The notes beneath the pieces are model-generated. The model saw nothing but the letters and a program-made list of their open reading frames with translations, was not told the origin of the DNA and did no database searches. 64,000 bases of DNA, taken from the NCBI RefSeq assembly GCF_025660475.1, contig NZ_JAOUSF010000001.1, positions 372,001 to 436,000 on the forward strand, written 5' to 3'. Positions 27,655-36,398 of this stretch are shown here, in pieces (position 1 is the first letter of the stretch; each line of letters begins with the position of its first letter). Origin of the DNA: Perspicuibacillus lycopersici (GTDB lineage Bacteria > Bacillota > Bacilli > Bacillales > Caldibacillaceae). The translations under genes and the position numbers were made by a program.

Positions 27655-29280
27655 CTAGAGATAAATTGACAATTTCATCCTTTCTGAATCGTATATGGTT
27701 GAAGTTAAAAAGTGTATTTCCATATCTTTTCTTAGCGATGAAATATAATTACTGATTGCTTCATTCTTATTTAACAATGCTTCTTTTTCAACATTATTAA
27801 TTAATTCATCATGTATGTAATTCTCTGTCTTGTCGACACTAAATCCATCAAATCCTGCTAAAAATATAGTTGTGATCGATAAGCTATTTAACAAGTTGAG
27901 TAGCATCATACCCGCATTATCAGATATCGTTACACTTGAAATCAATAAATTAGAGTAATTAACAATAATAGAGGATTGCTTCTTCAGAGTTAATAGATTG
28001 GAAGTTAAAATATATAGTGTAGTCTCTGGGGAGTTTTCCAATGTTTCCTTCCATTGTTCAAATCTTTTTAAATTACTTATGAATACAGCATCTACGTTTA
28101 TATCTTCTGGTAGAAAGTTCACGCTAATAACAAAGGGATTTTTAAGCTTAATAAAATTTCGAACAGTATCTTTTTCTCTTGCAAGTGATTTACCTGGTGA
28201 AAGAACAAGAATATCTCTACCATCCAAGAGGTTTCTTAAACATTCGAGATTTTCAGAGTCATCTACGTACTTTTCTTGGTAAGAAATATATAAATCTTCT
28301 ATATATTTTTTATCAAAGATATCTCGTTTTTCAATTGGAAGCTGTTTTAAAATCGAATGAATCTGTTTTACAGTAATAGTTTGTTTATTAATTAAAAAGG
28401 ATGCATAATTTGGATGACATTTATTTATAGCAGCTAAATAATATGGAACAGTATACCCCCATTGCGGTTCATGGAAAAATCTACTTAAGTGCTCATCGAC
28501 GATTTCTAATAAAGGAATTGTATTGTATTTTTCCTCGGTACTTTCATTAATATAATGAGTGATTAATTCTGTACATAAATTTCCCGCTCCTCTTCCCATT
28601 CCAAATACAGTTGAGTCGATTATAATATTTCTTTTTGTTTTCAATATTAATAGCTCTTGGGCGTTGGAAAAAGATAGTTGTAAATTATTATGAGAATGGA
28701 AGCCTATATGAATAGATGGCTCAAGATTTCGATCTATTAAATGGAATAACCGAAATAAGTCGTTTTTATACATAATTCCCAACGTATCAACAATATAAAA
28801 TGCATATGGTCTTAATTTATTTACTTTTGTTATTAAGTTTAGAAGTCCTTCATCAGAATAACTTGTAATCCCAACCGGCTGAATAAAAACTTTATAGCCT
28901 TTATTCATAAGTTCTTTTCCATACTCCAATGCCTCCCGAATTTCTTTCTCTGTATCATGAAATGTTAGTCGAATGCCATCAATTGATGAGCCATCACATT
29001 TTACAATCTTTTTTAATGGGATATATGGTTGGTCAATCATTCCTACATAGATAGTATCTTTATTTTTCTTTCCTAAAAAAGGATGTAACTTTTTTACATC
29101 ATCATATAAAGAGCGATTTTCATCAAATGGGACATCTCTTAAAAATCCACACTCAATAATATCAACATGTGATTGGGACAATTTTTCTATTATCTTTTTA
29201 ATGCTCCTATTTCCGAAATTCCAATCATTAACATACCCGCCATCTCTTAATGTGCAGTCCAATATTTTAATATTTTCCAT
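27655..29280 (-). CDS. HMGL-type aldolase fused to a DUF115-like transferase domain
   Basis: 541 residues from the ATG at 29280, overlapping the upstream gene by 14 nt. Residues 1-300: a TIM-barrel aldolase of the HMG-CoA lyase/DmpG type, with metal and catalytic residues in DCTLRDGG (8-15) and GFHSHNN (His195, His197) and the family stretch FGMGRGAGNL. Residues about 355-541: LVLSPGKSLAREK, VISVNFLPED and IFLAGFDGFS resemble the DUF115/MptE-like domain of motility and capsule transferases. DmpG-type enzymes form or cleave 4-hydroxy-2-oxo acids from pyruvate and an aldehyde. With the adjacent CMP-transferase and phosphatase it may make a 2-keto sugar acid and handle its transfer; that role is inference. 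Confidence 0.75.
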   Translation of the reverse strand: MENIKILDCTLRDGGYVNDWNFGNRSIKKIIEKLSQSHVDIIECGFLRDVPFDENRSLYDDVKKLHPFLGKKNKDTIYVGMIDQPYIPLKKIVKCDGSSIDGIRLTFHDTEKEIREALEYGKELMNKGYKVFIQPVGITSYSDEGLLNLITKVNKLRPYAFYIVDTLGIMYKNDLFRLFHLIDRNLEPSIHIGFHSHNNLQLSFSNAQELLILKTKRNIIIDSTVFGMGRGAGNLCTELITHYINESTEEKYNTIPLLEIVDEHLSRFFHEPQWGYTVPYYLAAINKCHPNYASFLINKQTITVKQIHSILKQLPIEKRDIFDKKYIEDLYISYQEKYVDDSENLECLRNLLDGRDILVLSPGKSLAREKDTVRNFIKLKNPFVISVNFLPEDINVDAVFISNLKRFEQWKETLENSPETTLYILTSNLLTLKKQSSIIVNYSNLLISSVTISDNAGMMLLNLLNSLSITTIFLAGFDGFSVDKTENYIHDELINNVEKEALLNKNEAISNYISSLRKDMEIHFLTSTIYDSERMKLSIYL

Positions 29281-29956
29281 TTTCACAACCCACCACATTT
29301 CTATAGAGCTTATTAAAGATTGCATCAGCAAATGTAAAATCGTCCTTATTGTTTATATCTATAGCTTCTATTGGCGAAACTTCTATCATATATGGGTTAA
29401 ACCCAATTCTCCTATTATACTTTTCTATTAACTCTCTTCTATAAATATACAAACCCGTTGTCTCCGAATATATTGGACTAAGATCTTGGGTTCTAGGCAC
29501 ATTTTCTAATGAGTAATTAAAGGGAATTTTGCCATTAGGTTCCCATAAAAACTCTTGTATTTTTTTTACAGTAAATGCAGAATCATATCCTTCATTGACG
29601 ACTTTAGAAATTCCTTTGTTAATAGAGTCCACCGTTATAAAAGGTGCTGTTGCATGAGCTAAAACATATATGTCGGCTTCAACATCTTTGGCAAAGGAAA
29701 TCATCACTTCGTTTATAGATGTTTCATTTGAATCTAACTCCCTATTTCTTTTTATAAATTTAATACCTTCAGGTAAATAATCTCGAATGGTATCTTTACT
29801 ACAATAAACATATAATTCCTCAATTAAGTTGCTTTTCGTTAATGTATTCAGCATATACGAAAGTAATGGATCCCCACCTTCGAAAGATTTAATATTTTTA
29901 TTTGGCAGTCTCTCATTATTTAATTTTATTGGCATAAATGCCACAATTTTTACCAC
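29267..29956 (-). CDS. CMP-acylneuraminate/CMP-Kdo synthetase-family cytidylyltransferase
   Basis: About 229 residues from the GTG at 29956, preceded by GAGGGGG; the earlier in-frame GTG at 29965 abuts that site. The nucleotide-binding N-terminus reads FMPIKLNNERLPNKNIK, a variant of the classical IPARxGSKxxxxKN loop. ATAPFITVDSI and the acidic end EAIDINNKDDF fit the NeuA/KdsB superfamily. It would activate a 2-keto sugar acid as its CMP derivative. The NeuB-type synthase that usually accompanies it is absent; an HMGL-type aldolase follows instead. It is the first gene of a unit with its own promoter and operator. Confidence 0.8.
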   Translation of the reverse strand: MVKIVAFMPIKLNNERLPNKNIKSFEGGDPLLSYMLNTLTKSNLIEELYVYCSKDTIRDYLPEGIKFIKRNRELDSNETSINEVMISFAKDVEADIYVLAHATAPFITVDSINKGISKVVNEGYDSAFTVKKIQEFLWEPNGKIPFNYSLENVPRTQDLSPIYSETTGLYIYRRELIEKYNRRIGFNPYMIEVSPIEAIDINNKDDFTFADAIFNKLYRNVVGCENGKY

Positions 29957-30099
29957 TTCAAACACCCCCTCAATTATGTTTGTCCTTTTTCTAAACCAAC
30001 ATCATATTTCCTTTATTAAGAACGTTTAGGTGAAAAAAAATAGCTAAATAAAGATTATTTATATAGTTTTCCTAAAAACAAAATAAACCAATATTATTC

Positions 30100-30115
30100 G
30101 TTCTATATAAAGAAC
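30100..30115 (-). promoter_or_regulatory. SinR-type operator before the CMP-sugar trio
   Basis: GTTCTATATAAAGAAC, with arms GTTCT/AGAAC and a 6-bp AT core, 16 bp in all. It is the same geometry as the palindromes at 51219 and 52750. It overlaps the -10 of the candidate promoter at 30113-30141 and lies about 145 nt upstream of the 29956 start. Confidence 0.65.
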
Positions 30116-30141
30116 ATATAATATTTTAGGAACTATTTCAA
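30113..30141 (-). promoter_or_regulatory. Candidate sigma-A promoter of the CMP-sugar trio
   Basis: Reading the minus strand: TTGAAA (30141-30136), a 17-nt spacer, TATGTT (30118-30113). The -10 match is only 4 of 6, but the register with the operator copies that of the promoter at the head of the EPS locus. Confidence 0.45.
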
Positions 30142-30196
30142 TAGTTTTTAAAAATAATTTAAAGGAATTGCTAAAATTGTTAAACTATTCGTTATA

Positions 30197-31222
30197 TTAA
30201 CTATGAATATGCTGTCCATATCCCGTTGGATTATTAACTTGCCAGCGCCATGCATCCATACACATTTCTTCAATATCTTTTTCAGCTGTCCACCCCAATT
30301 CATATTCTGCCTTAGAGGGGTTTGCAAAGCAGCTTGCCACATCACCAGGTCTCCGATTAACTATTTTAAAAGGAATTTTAACACCAGATACTTTTTCAAA
30401 TGCGGTTAATATTTCGAGAACACTTACTCCTCTCCCTGTACCAAGGTTATAAACTTCTAAATCTGTTGATTTCAATATTCTTTCCAACGCTTTTAAATGC
30501 CCTTTGGCTAAATCAACGACATGAATATAATCTCTGACGCCGGTACCATCAACTGTTGGATAATCATTACCGTATATTTGTAGCTCCTTACGAGTTCCAA
30601 TAGCAACTTGGGTTAAATATGGCATTAAATTGTTCGGAACCCCACGCGGGTCTTCTCCAATCCTCCCACTATGATGTGCACCAACTGGATTAAAATATCG
30701 TAACAGCGTAATACTCCAGCTTGGGTCAGCGCTGTATATATCACGAAGGATTTCCTCTATCATTAATTTAGTTCTACCATACGGATTGGTTGGGCTGAGA
30801 GGGAAGTTTTCTGAAATTGGAACACGTTTGGGATTACCATATACCGTTGCAGATGAACTAAACACAATCCGCATAACTCCATAATTTTTCATAACCTCGC
30901 AAAGTACTAGTGTCCCAGTTATATTATTATGATAATAAAAATGAGGAATCTCAACAGATTCCCCAACAGCCTTCACTCCTGCTAAATGTATCACAGCATC
31001 TATATTATTTTCAGCAAATACTTGTTCCAACGCTCTCTTATCCAATAAATCGACTGAATAAAACGAAAAGTTCTTCCCTGTAATTTCCTTTATACGGTTA
31101 ATCGATTCCATCTTGCTATTACATAAGTTATCGACAATAACGATTGAATACCCTGCCTCCAAGAGTTCAACACATACGTGGCAACCAATGTATCCTGCAC
31201 CACCTGTGACTAGTATCTCCAA
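30197..31222 (-). CDS. galE: UDP-glucose 4-epimerase
   Basis: 341 residues from the TTG at 31222 with AGGGGGG 6 nt upstream; the frame is open further left, without a site. The NAD loop is GGAGYIG, the catalytic pair lies in SSSATVYG and YGRTK, and the C-terminal substrate residues lie in RRPGDVASCFANPSKA. It interconverts UDP-Glc/UDP-Gal (possibly the GlcNAc/GalNAc forms), supplying precursors for the neighbouring glycosyltransferases. It is the last gene before the operator-bearing gap. Confidence 0.93.
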   Translation of the reverse strand: MEILVTGGAGYIGCHVCVELLEAGYSIVIVDNLCNSKMESINRIKEITGKNFSFYSVDLLDKRALEQVFAENNIDAVIHLAGVKAVGESVEIPHFYYHNNITGTLVLCEVMKNYGVMRIVFSSSATVYGNPKRVPISENFPLSPTNPYGRTKLMIEEILRDIYSADPSWSITLLRYFNPVGAHHSGRIGEDPRGVPNNLMPYLTQVAIGTRKELQIYGNDYPTVDGTGVRDYIHVVDLAKGHLKALERILKSTDLEVYNLGTGRGVSVLEILTAFEKVSGVKIPFKIVNRRPGDVASCFANPSKAEYELGWTAEKDIEEMCMDAWRWQVNNPTGYGQHIHS

Positions 31223-31363
31223 TACTATCCCCCCTAATGATTTAAATAAATAGTACAACATGGTAGAATGCTTTTCCTCTGACTGAGAAAGCTCCATGCA
31301 CTAGTAGAAGATTCTCCCTTTTCCTTATTGTGACAATACGATATAAGCTATCTTTAAAGTAGA

Positions 31364-32134
31364 TTATTTTTTCAAAACCGCATCTAAATCTACCCTCTCA
31401 AATACTTCCAGCATACCACCGCGAGTTGCATTATAGATTTTAATATTATGATGATCGGCAAATCTTTTTGCAACCTTATAGGCACTGATCATTTTTTCGC
31501 CTGCAATTGAAACATTGGGATCACCATGACCATAATCGATAAAATGATGATTTGAATTACTAGCATAATTACTATCCGCACCAAGTAAATATATTTGTTT
31601 AAACCCCATATATACTGCTATTTGAATAAGTGAGTACGTAATAGAATAACCATCAAATACAACTTTGAATGGATCATCACTAAATTTTGTAGAATACTTT
31701 TTACCTTCTTTATTATGATTTAAAACATTTAAAGGAAAAATAAATGTTTTCAGGGATTCTGGTACTTGTATACATCTTGCTAGTCTATCTGCTATAAATA
31801 CACCCTTTGTATCTATATTTTCAATTTGCCTTTCTAATTTTCTATAGACATGGAGACTCTGAATACCATAATAAGTTGGACGCCAGTCAGTTTCGTTAAA
31901 TGCAAGGACAATTGAATTCATACTAAAAGTGATTTCGTTTTTTAATTTTTCAAGATCCGATATCGTTAAACTTGGTCCTGTTGCTACAATAAAGCATCTA
32001 TCCCCTTTATGTATATTCTTAAGAAGTTTTAGTCTCTCGAAAAGAGTATTTCTATGAATATTAGTAACTCTCAAAAATCGTTTAATATTAAAAACGTATT
32101 TAGGAGGAATGGATTGTTTAATTTTAGCAATCAT
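31364..32134 (-). CDS. DUF115 (MptE-like) protein of the polysaccharide locus
   Basis: About 256 residues from the ATG at 32134 (site AAAGGTG), overlapping the upstream gene by 11 nt. The signature GDRCFIVATGPSLTISDLEKLKNEITFSMNSI and the later QIYLLGADSNY are characteristic of DUF115-type proteins found in capsule and flagellar glycosylation loci. The C-terminal half of the aldolase fusion at 27655 is a second, diverged copy. The activity is not established; a glycosyltransferase or a partner of one is plausible. Confidence 0.72.
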   Translation of the reverse strand: MIAKIKQSIPPKYVFNIKRFLRVTNIHRNTLFERLKLLKNIHKGDRCFIVATGPSLTISDLEKLKNEITFSMNSIVLAFNETDWRPTYYGIQSLHVYRKLERQIENIDTKGVFIADRLARCIQVPESLKTFIFPLNVLNHNKEGKKYSTKFSDDPFKVVFDGYSITYSLIQIAVYMGFKQIYLLGADSNYASNSNHHFIDYGHGDPNVSIAGEKMISAYKVAKRFADHHNIKIYNATRGGMLEVFERVDLDAVLKK

Positions 32135-33074
32135 ATACATCACCTTTCGACTGTCTCTTTTTATTTCTGACAATCATACTCGTTGATAATGAAGTTTTGT
32201 ATTTAGTAATTAATTTAGTAACTCTTTTATTAGGAATTAAACAATGCTTCGTTAACTCCTGATCAATATTATATATATTTGCCTTTCGGATTGCTTCTCC
32301 CTCCATAAAATACTGTTCTACCGCTTGGGATTTATGACAGGCTAACATTCTTTTCTTTAATTTTCTCTCATCGTCAGAAATATCAATAATGATTTCCTCC
32401 TTTTCATTATTATTGGATAAAAATTTAATATTTGGAGTTCCGATAGGTTGTACTGGGTTATATTCGGACCATTCATAAACTTCCATAAATTGCTCCCGAT
32501 TACATAAGGTTTTAACTAAATAACTAGTCATATCATGATCAATATGTCCACCTTCAATACAATGCACATACACTTTTTTCGGCTTAGTAGAATAAAATAT
32601 TGATATTAAATCCTGATAAATTTCCTCTAGATACCTCTGTGTTCCTCCATCTGGAAATCCTAAAAAAAATATATCCTCTTCTGTTATGTCAATATACTTT
32701 AGAGCATTAATTGCTTCTTGATTTCTTGTATTTGCAAGTTTTTCAGATTGTGATTTTCTAGCAAACCAGCTTTCCCTTCGTCCCGCAGTTCCATTTGTAA
32801 CAAATACAATTTTAATCGTATCCCCTTTTAAACGATGTCTATTAAGTACAGTACCTAAACCTAATACGTCATCATCCTGATGCGCACAAAAAACAAGGAC
32901 ATCTGCGGCATTGTTATTTTTTTCTTCCACCACATGACGTCCTAGCATTTTATTTGGATAACGATACAATTTGCGAATAAACTCAATTCTTTTTACTAAG
33001 TGATCCCGTTGAGATAAATACGATTTTAATCTTATTTTTGCAGCTAAATAAAGTGACAATTTACCTTCCCCCAA
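32124..33074 (-). CDS. PIG-L/LmbE-family deacetylase
   Basis: 316 residues; start uncertain (TTG at 33074, or a TTG 5 codons later). The metal site AHQDDDVLG at about 64-72 is a variant of AHPDDE, with HIDHDM as the second zinc-binding block. It probably removes an N-acetyl group from a sugar or glycolipid intermediate of the locus, which would leave a free amine on the polymer. An unusual Asp replaces the usual Glu of DDE, so activity should not be taken for granted. Confidence 0.8.
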   Translation of the reverse strand: MGEGKLSLYLAAKIRLKSYLSQRDHLVKRIEFIRKLYRYPNKMLGRHVVEEKNNNAADVLVFCAHQDDDVLGLGTVLNRHRLKGDTIKIVFVTNGTAGRRESWFARKSQSEKLANTRNQEAINALKYIDITEEDIFFLGFPDGGTQRYLEEIYQDLISIFYSTKPKKVYVHCIEGGHIDHDMTSYLVKTLCNREQFMEVYEWSEYNPVQPIGTPNIKFLSNNNEKEEIIIDISDDERKLKKRMLACHKSQAVEQYFMEGEAIRKANIYNIDQELTKHCLIPNKRVTKLITKYKTSLSTSMIVRNKKRQSKGDVYDC

Positions 33075-33091
33075 CTCTCCATAACATTCTT

Positions 33092-34882
33092 TTATACCGC
33101 TGAATATGCATCTTTTGTTTTATATACTGACTCCTTTAATTGACCTTTTGATATTTGAAAAATGATATCACAATTTTCTATTGTCGTTAAACGGTGTGCA
33201 ATAATTAGAATCGTCTTTTCCTCCTTCAATCCATCAATTGCTTTCATAATCTCTTGTTCTGTTTCATTATCTAAAGCTGATGTAGCTTCATCCATAACTA
33301 GAATTTCCGGATTATTATATAACGCCCGAGCAATTCCAATACGTTGTCTCTGGCCACCAGACAATCTAACACCTCTTTCCCCAACAAATGAATCTAATTT
33401 ACCAGGAAGTGATTCTACAAATTCCTTTAATTTTGCCTGCTCTAATGACCTCCACACTTCCGTATCATCAATATTTTTCGGATCTACTCCAAAAGCAACA
33501 TTCGAACGAATTGAATCATCTGATAAATAAATCGTTTGTGGAATATAGCCTATTTTTCTTTGCCAAATGTTTATCTGTTGGTTAATCGAAATATCATCTA
33601 CTAGAATTTGCCCACTTTCTGGTTCTAGTACCCCAAGAATTAAATCAACAAGGGTCGTTTTTCCTGCACCCGATTCCCCAATAAATGCTACCGATTGCCC
33701 TATTGGAATAGATAAAGAAACGTTTTTTATAGAATAGTTAGTCTGCTCTGGATACCTAAAAGAAACATTCTTTAATTCAATTCCTTTCTGATAAATACGC
33801 TCTCTATTTCCAATCGTTTCCGTTCCATTTTTACTAGATTCCTCACTTTTTATCATTCCTTTATGTGTGTCTAATATTAAATCTTCATAAAGGGTATCTA
33901 CAGCCGGCCGGTTAAAACGAATTCCATTTACTAATGCCATTACACGAGTTAATGAAGGCATAAGCCTAAATGCAGCCATTGCAAATAGAGCCATCATTGA
34001 AACAACATTGGACGTATTTTTACCTTGTAGAATAATAATCAATAATGTACCTAAAATAACAGATATAATCATAACCTCTAGAAAAAACTTAGGGCTTTGT
34101 TCTAACATCAATCTAAATCTATTAATTCTTGCATTACGTAAACTTTCTTTTAAATATGATTGAACAAAAAAACGTTCGTTACCCATTACCTTAATTTCTT
34201 TGCTCGCGCCCAATCCTTGATTAATCCATTTAATCATATTTCCAGATACTGCTTGAGACTCTTTTCCTAATGCTCGAATTTTTTTTCGAAAAATTTTATT
34301 AAATAAAAAAACACTTCCTCCTAATGTAATTGATGAAATGGCTGTGGGAATCGGTGCTATTGTAATAAGCAAAATGAAAATACATGCTATCACTAGAAGT
34401 TCTGTAAGTAATTGAAAACCTGACAAAATTATTCCATAAATGACCCTTGGAACTTCGTTATTGATATTTCTGAGCAGGTTTGCTGAATTCCTTTGAAGAT
34501 GAAATGTGTACGGCTTTGTTATATACGATTTAAATAATCTTACTGACAATTGATTTTGTTGATTCAAAATTACTAAGCTTTGTACGTATTGGAAAAACAG
34601 CAAATATATATTTTTTAATATAAATACAGAAAGTAATACAATTGCTGAGAAAATCAAAAAGTCATTTGTTGACTGAAAGGAAAATAATTCGTAAGCTGAC
34701 ATTAATATTTGATTATCACTTAAAGAGGAACTGTTCATCACTATTTCTACAAAAGGAACAATTAGTCCGATACCAAGGGTTTCTAATACAGCAGCTATAA
34801 TAATCATGACAAAAATTAATAAGAACCTTAATTTTTCCTTCTTGCTGAATAAAAATAATATTTTTTTGATTAAATCTTTCAT
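33092..34882 (-). CDS. ABC exporter with fused ATPase (PglK/MsbA type)
   Basis: 596 residues: a six-helix membrane domain (about 15-320) with the AVLETLGIGLIVPFVEIV start seen in PglK-like oligosaccharide flippases, then an ATPase with Walker A GESGAGKT (402-409), signature LSGGQRQR (507-514) and Walker B ILVMDEATSAL (527-537). All catalytic motifs are intact. No MATE-type Wzx flippase is seen in the locus, so this exporter is the candidate for moving lipid-linked repeat units across the membrane. Substrate by context only. Confidence 0.85.
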   Translation of the reverse strand: MKDLIKKILFLFSKKEKLRFLLIFVMIIIAAVLETLGIGLIVPFVEIVMNSSSLSDNQILMSAYELFSFQSTNDFLIFSAIVLLSVFILKNIYLLFFQYVQSLVILNQQNQLSVRLFKSYITKPYTFHLQRNSANLLRNINNEVPRVIYGIILSGFQLLTELLVIACIFILLITIAPIPTAISSITLGGSVFLFNKIFRKKIRALGKESQAVSGNMIKWINQGLGASKEIKVMGNERFFVQSYLKESLRNARINRFRLMLEQSPKFFLEVMIISVILGTLLIIILQGKNTSNVVSMMALFAMAAFRLMPSLTRVMALVNGIRFNRPAVDTLYEDLILDTHKGMIKSEESSKNGTETIGNRERIYQKGIELKNVSFRYPEQTNYSIKNVSLSIPIGQSVAFIGESGAGKTTLVDLILGVLEPESGQILVDDISINQQINIWQRKIGYIPQTIYLSDDSIRSNVAFGVDPKNIDDTEVWRSLEQAKLKEFVESLPGKLDSFVGERGVRLSGGQRQRIGIARALYNNPEILVMDEATSALDNETEQEIMKAIDGLKEEKTILIIAHRLTTIENCDIIFQISKGQLKESVYKTKDAYSAV

Positions 34883-34906
34883 TTAGGTACCCCTTTGCAA
34901 TTTTAA

Positions 34907-36139
34907 TTAAGTCACTTTCCGTTCCAATAGCTGTAATTCATCTGTTGATTCAACAAAAGTGTAAAATTTTTCAAGCTCTATTAAATAATCTGCTTTTCCG
35001 TAGCTTACATTATGTGCTAGTTTTCTCCTTAGCTTTTCATCAGTTAGCAACTTTTTTACTCCTTCAAGGATGCTCTCCACACTAAATTCAGCAATTATAC
35101 CAGTTTCTCCATCCATTATCTGTTCCTTTGCAGTTAAGAAATTGGTGGTTATTATCGGCTTTTTCAATATTCTTGCCTCCGCTAAGGTTATACAATATCC
35201 TTCCGCACGTGAAGTTTGTATATAGATGTCGCATTGTTGGAAAAAGGGATACGGATTATCTGAAGCACCTAATAATATAAAGCAATCTGCAACTTCCTTT
35301 TTCATTATTAGCTTTTTTAAATTGGTATGTTCTGCCCCTTCACCAATAACGTACCATTTAAACTCATATCCGTCCTTTTTTAGCTTTTCTGCAACTTCAA
35401 TAGCAATATCAAAGCCTTTTTCTATAGCCAATCTACCTACAGATAATAATCGCATCCCTCCTATTTTATCTGTAAACCCTTTTCCTATCTGTGACTTCTT
35501 TTCTATTACTTCTGGCAAGAGGATATTATATAATGTTATACATTTTTCCGCCAATTCAGGGAAAACCTCTAAAAATTTCTCTTTGGCTGCATTTGACACA
35601 CCAAAAATACGGTTATATTTTTTATAATAATTACCGTATCCTTTTATTTCATTCCCAATGTCTGAACGATGGAGCCACGTTGCTTTTATATCTGCAGATA
35701 CCTTTTCTACAATATAATATGTTGTTACAGATGGATGCCCGTAGAAATCGAGCGCAACATCATAATGATCCTCCACTACAGGAAAAAATCTATATCTCGC
35801 TTCATTACGATCATTAGGCTTATTTATCCAATTGTAAATTTTCCTTTTGAAAAAAGTCGTGATTATTTCACAAGTATATCTAAATTGTCTTTTCCTTATT
35901 GACCTTTTTAACATTTCTTTATTTCCATAATCTAATAGTTCACGGTCAAAATCAGAGACTTGTATTTCCTTTGTCTTGATCCAATTAGGTATTTTTTCTA
36001 ATAATTCCCCTTCTTTCTTTACAAACAAAATAGTAATATCCAATTTTTCCTTATCTAATAAAAATAGCAAATTTAATAAGGCACTTTCTACCCCTCCATA
36101 TCCCATAGCATTCATCATAATTAACATCTTTTTTTTCAT
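34907..36139 (-). CDS. Glycosyltransferase, GT4-like
   Basis: 410 residues. The N-terminus (NAMGYGGVESALLNLL) has the GG loop of GT-B enzymes, and the C-terminal half has RLAIEKGFDIAIEVAEKL and the E-x7-E motif in AEGYCITLAEARIL, so a retaining GT4 is likely. It is the first gene after the internal terminator, followed 25 nt later by the ABC exporter. Donor and acceptor unknown. Confidence 0.83.
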   Translation of the reverse strand: MKKKMLIMMNAMGYGGVESALLNLLFLLDKEKLDITILFVKKEGELLEKIPNWIKTKEIQVSDFDRELLDYGNKEMLKRSIRKRQFRYTCEIITTFFKRKIYNWINKPNDRNEARYRFFPVVEDHYDVALDFYGHPSVTTYYIVEKVSADIKATWLHRSDIGNEIKGYGNYYKKYNRIFGVSNAAKEKFLEVFPELAEKCITLYNILLPEVIEKKSQIGKGFTDKIGGMRLLSVGRLAIEKGFDIAIEVAEKLKKDGYEFKWYVIGEGAEHTNLKKLIMKKEVADCFILLGASDNPYPFFQQCDIYIQTSRAEGYCITLAEARILKKPIITTNFLTAKEQIMDGETGIIAEFSVESILEGVKKLLTDEKLRRKLAHNVSYGKADYLIELEKFYTFVESTDELQLLERKVT

Positions 36140-36176
36140 TTACTATCCTCACTTTATCTTGATAAATCTATAAATA

Positions 36177-36206
36177 TAAAAAAACACTCTCCCTTTTAGG
36201 AGAGTG
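36177..36206 (-). terminator. Internal terminator within the EPS locus
   Basis: CACTCTCC (36185-36192) pairs with GGAGAGTG (36199-36206) across a short loop, followed on the minus strand by TTTTTTT. It separates the distal part (34907 to galE) from the GT block and implies partial readthrough or a further promoter at 36207-36398. Confidence 0.75.
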
Positions 36207-36270
36207 AATCACTACCATATTGAAGAGGTATTCTATAGCATAACAATAAAAGTTAGCAACCATTTGGAAA

Positions 36271-36297
36271 GCAGTTGAAGCAGTTGAAGCAGTTGAC
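36271..36297. repeat. Three tandem 9-bp repeats between EPS genes
   Basis: Three copies of GCAGTTGAA (the last one GCAGTTGAC) in the gap between the terminator and the gene ending at 36399. On the minus strand one frame spells repeated Asn-Cys-Phe, but it has no start codon. Slippage-prone; function unknown. Confidence 0.8.
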
Positions 36298-36398
36298 TGC
36301 ATTCCAACAGCATTCTTATTTACCATTTCCATATACTTTTATCGTTTCACAAAAACCACGTTAGACCTATTAGTGAATTTCTTCCTTTATTCAAAAGT

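Noticed and set aside
36271..36297. Tandem repeats as a CRISPR array
   Set aside because: The units are 9 bp and contiguous with no spacers, and no cas genes are present.
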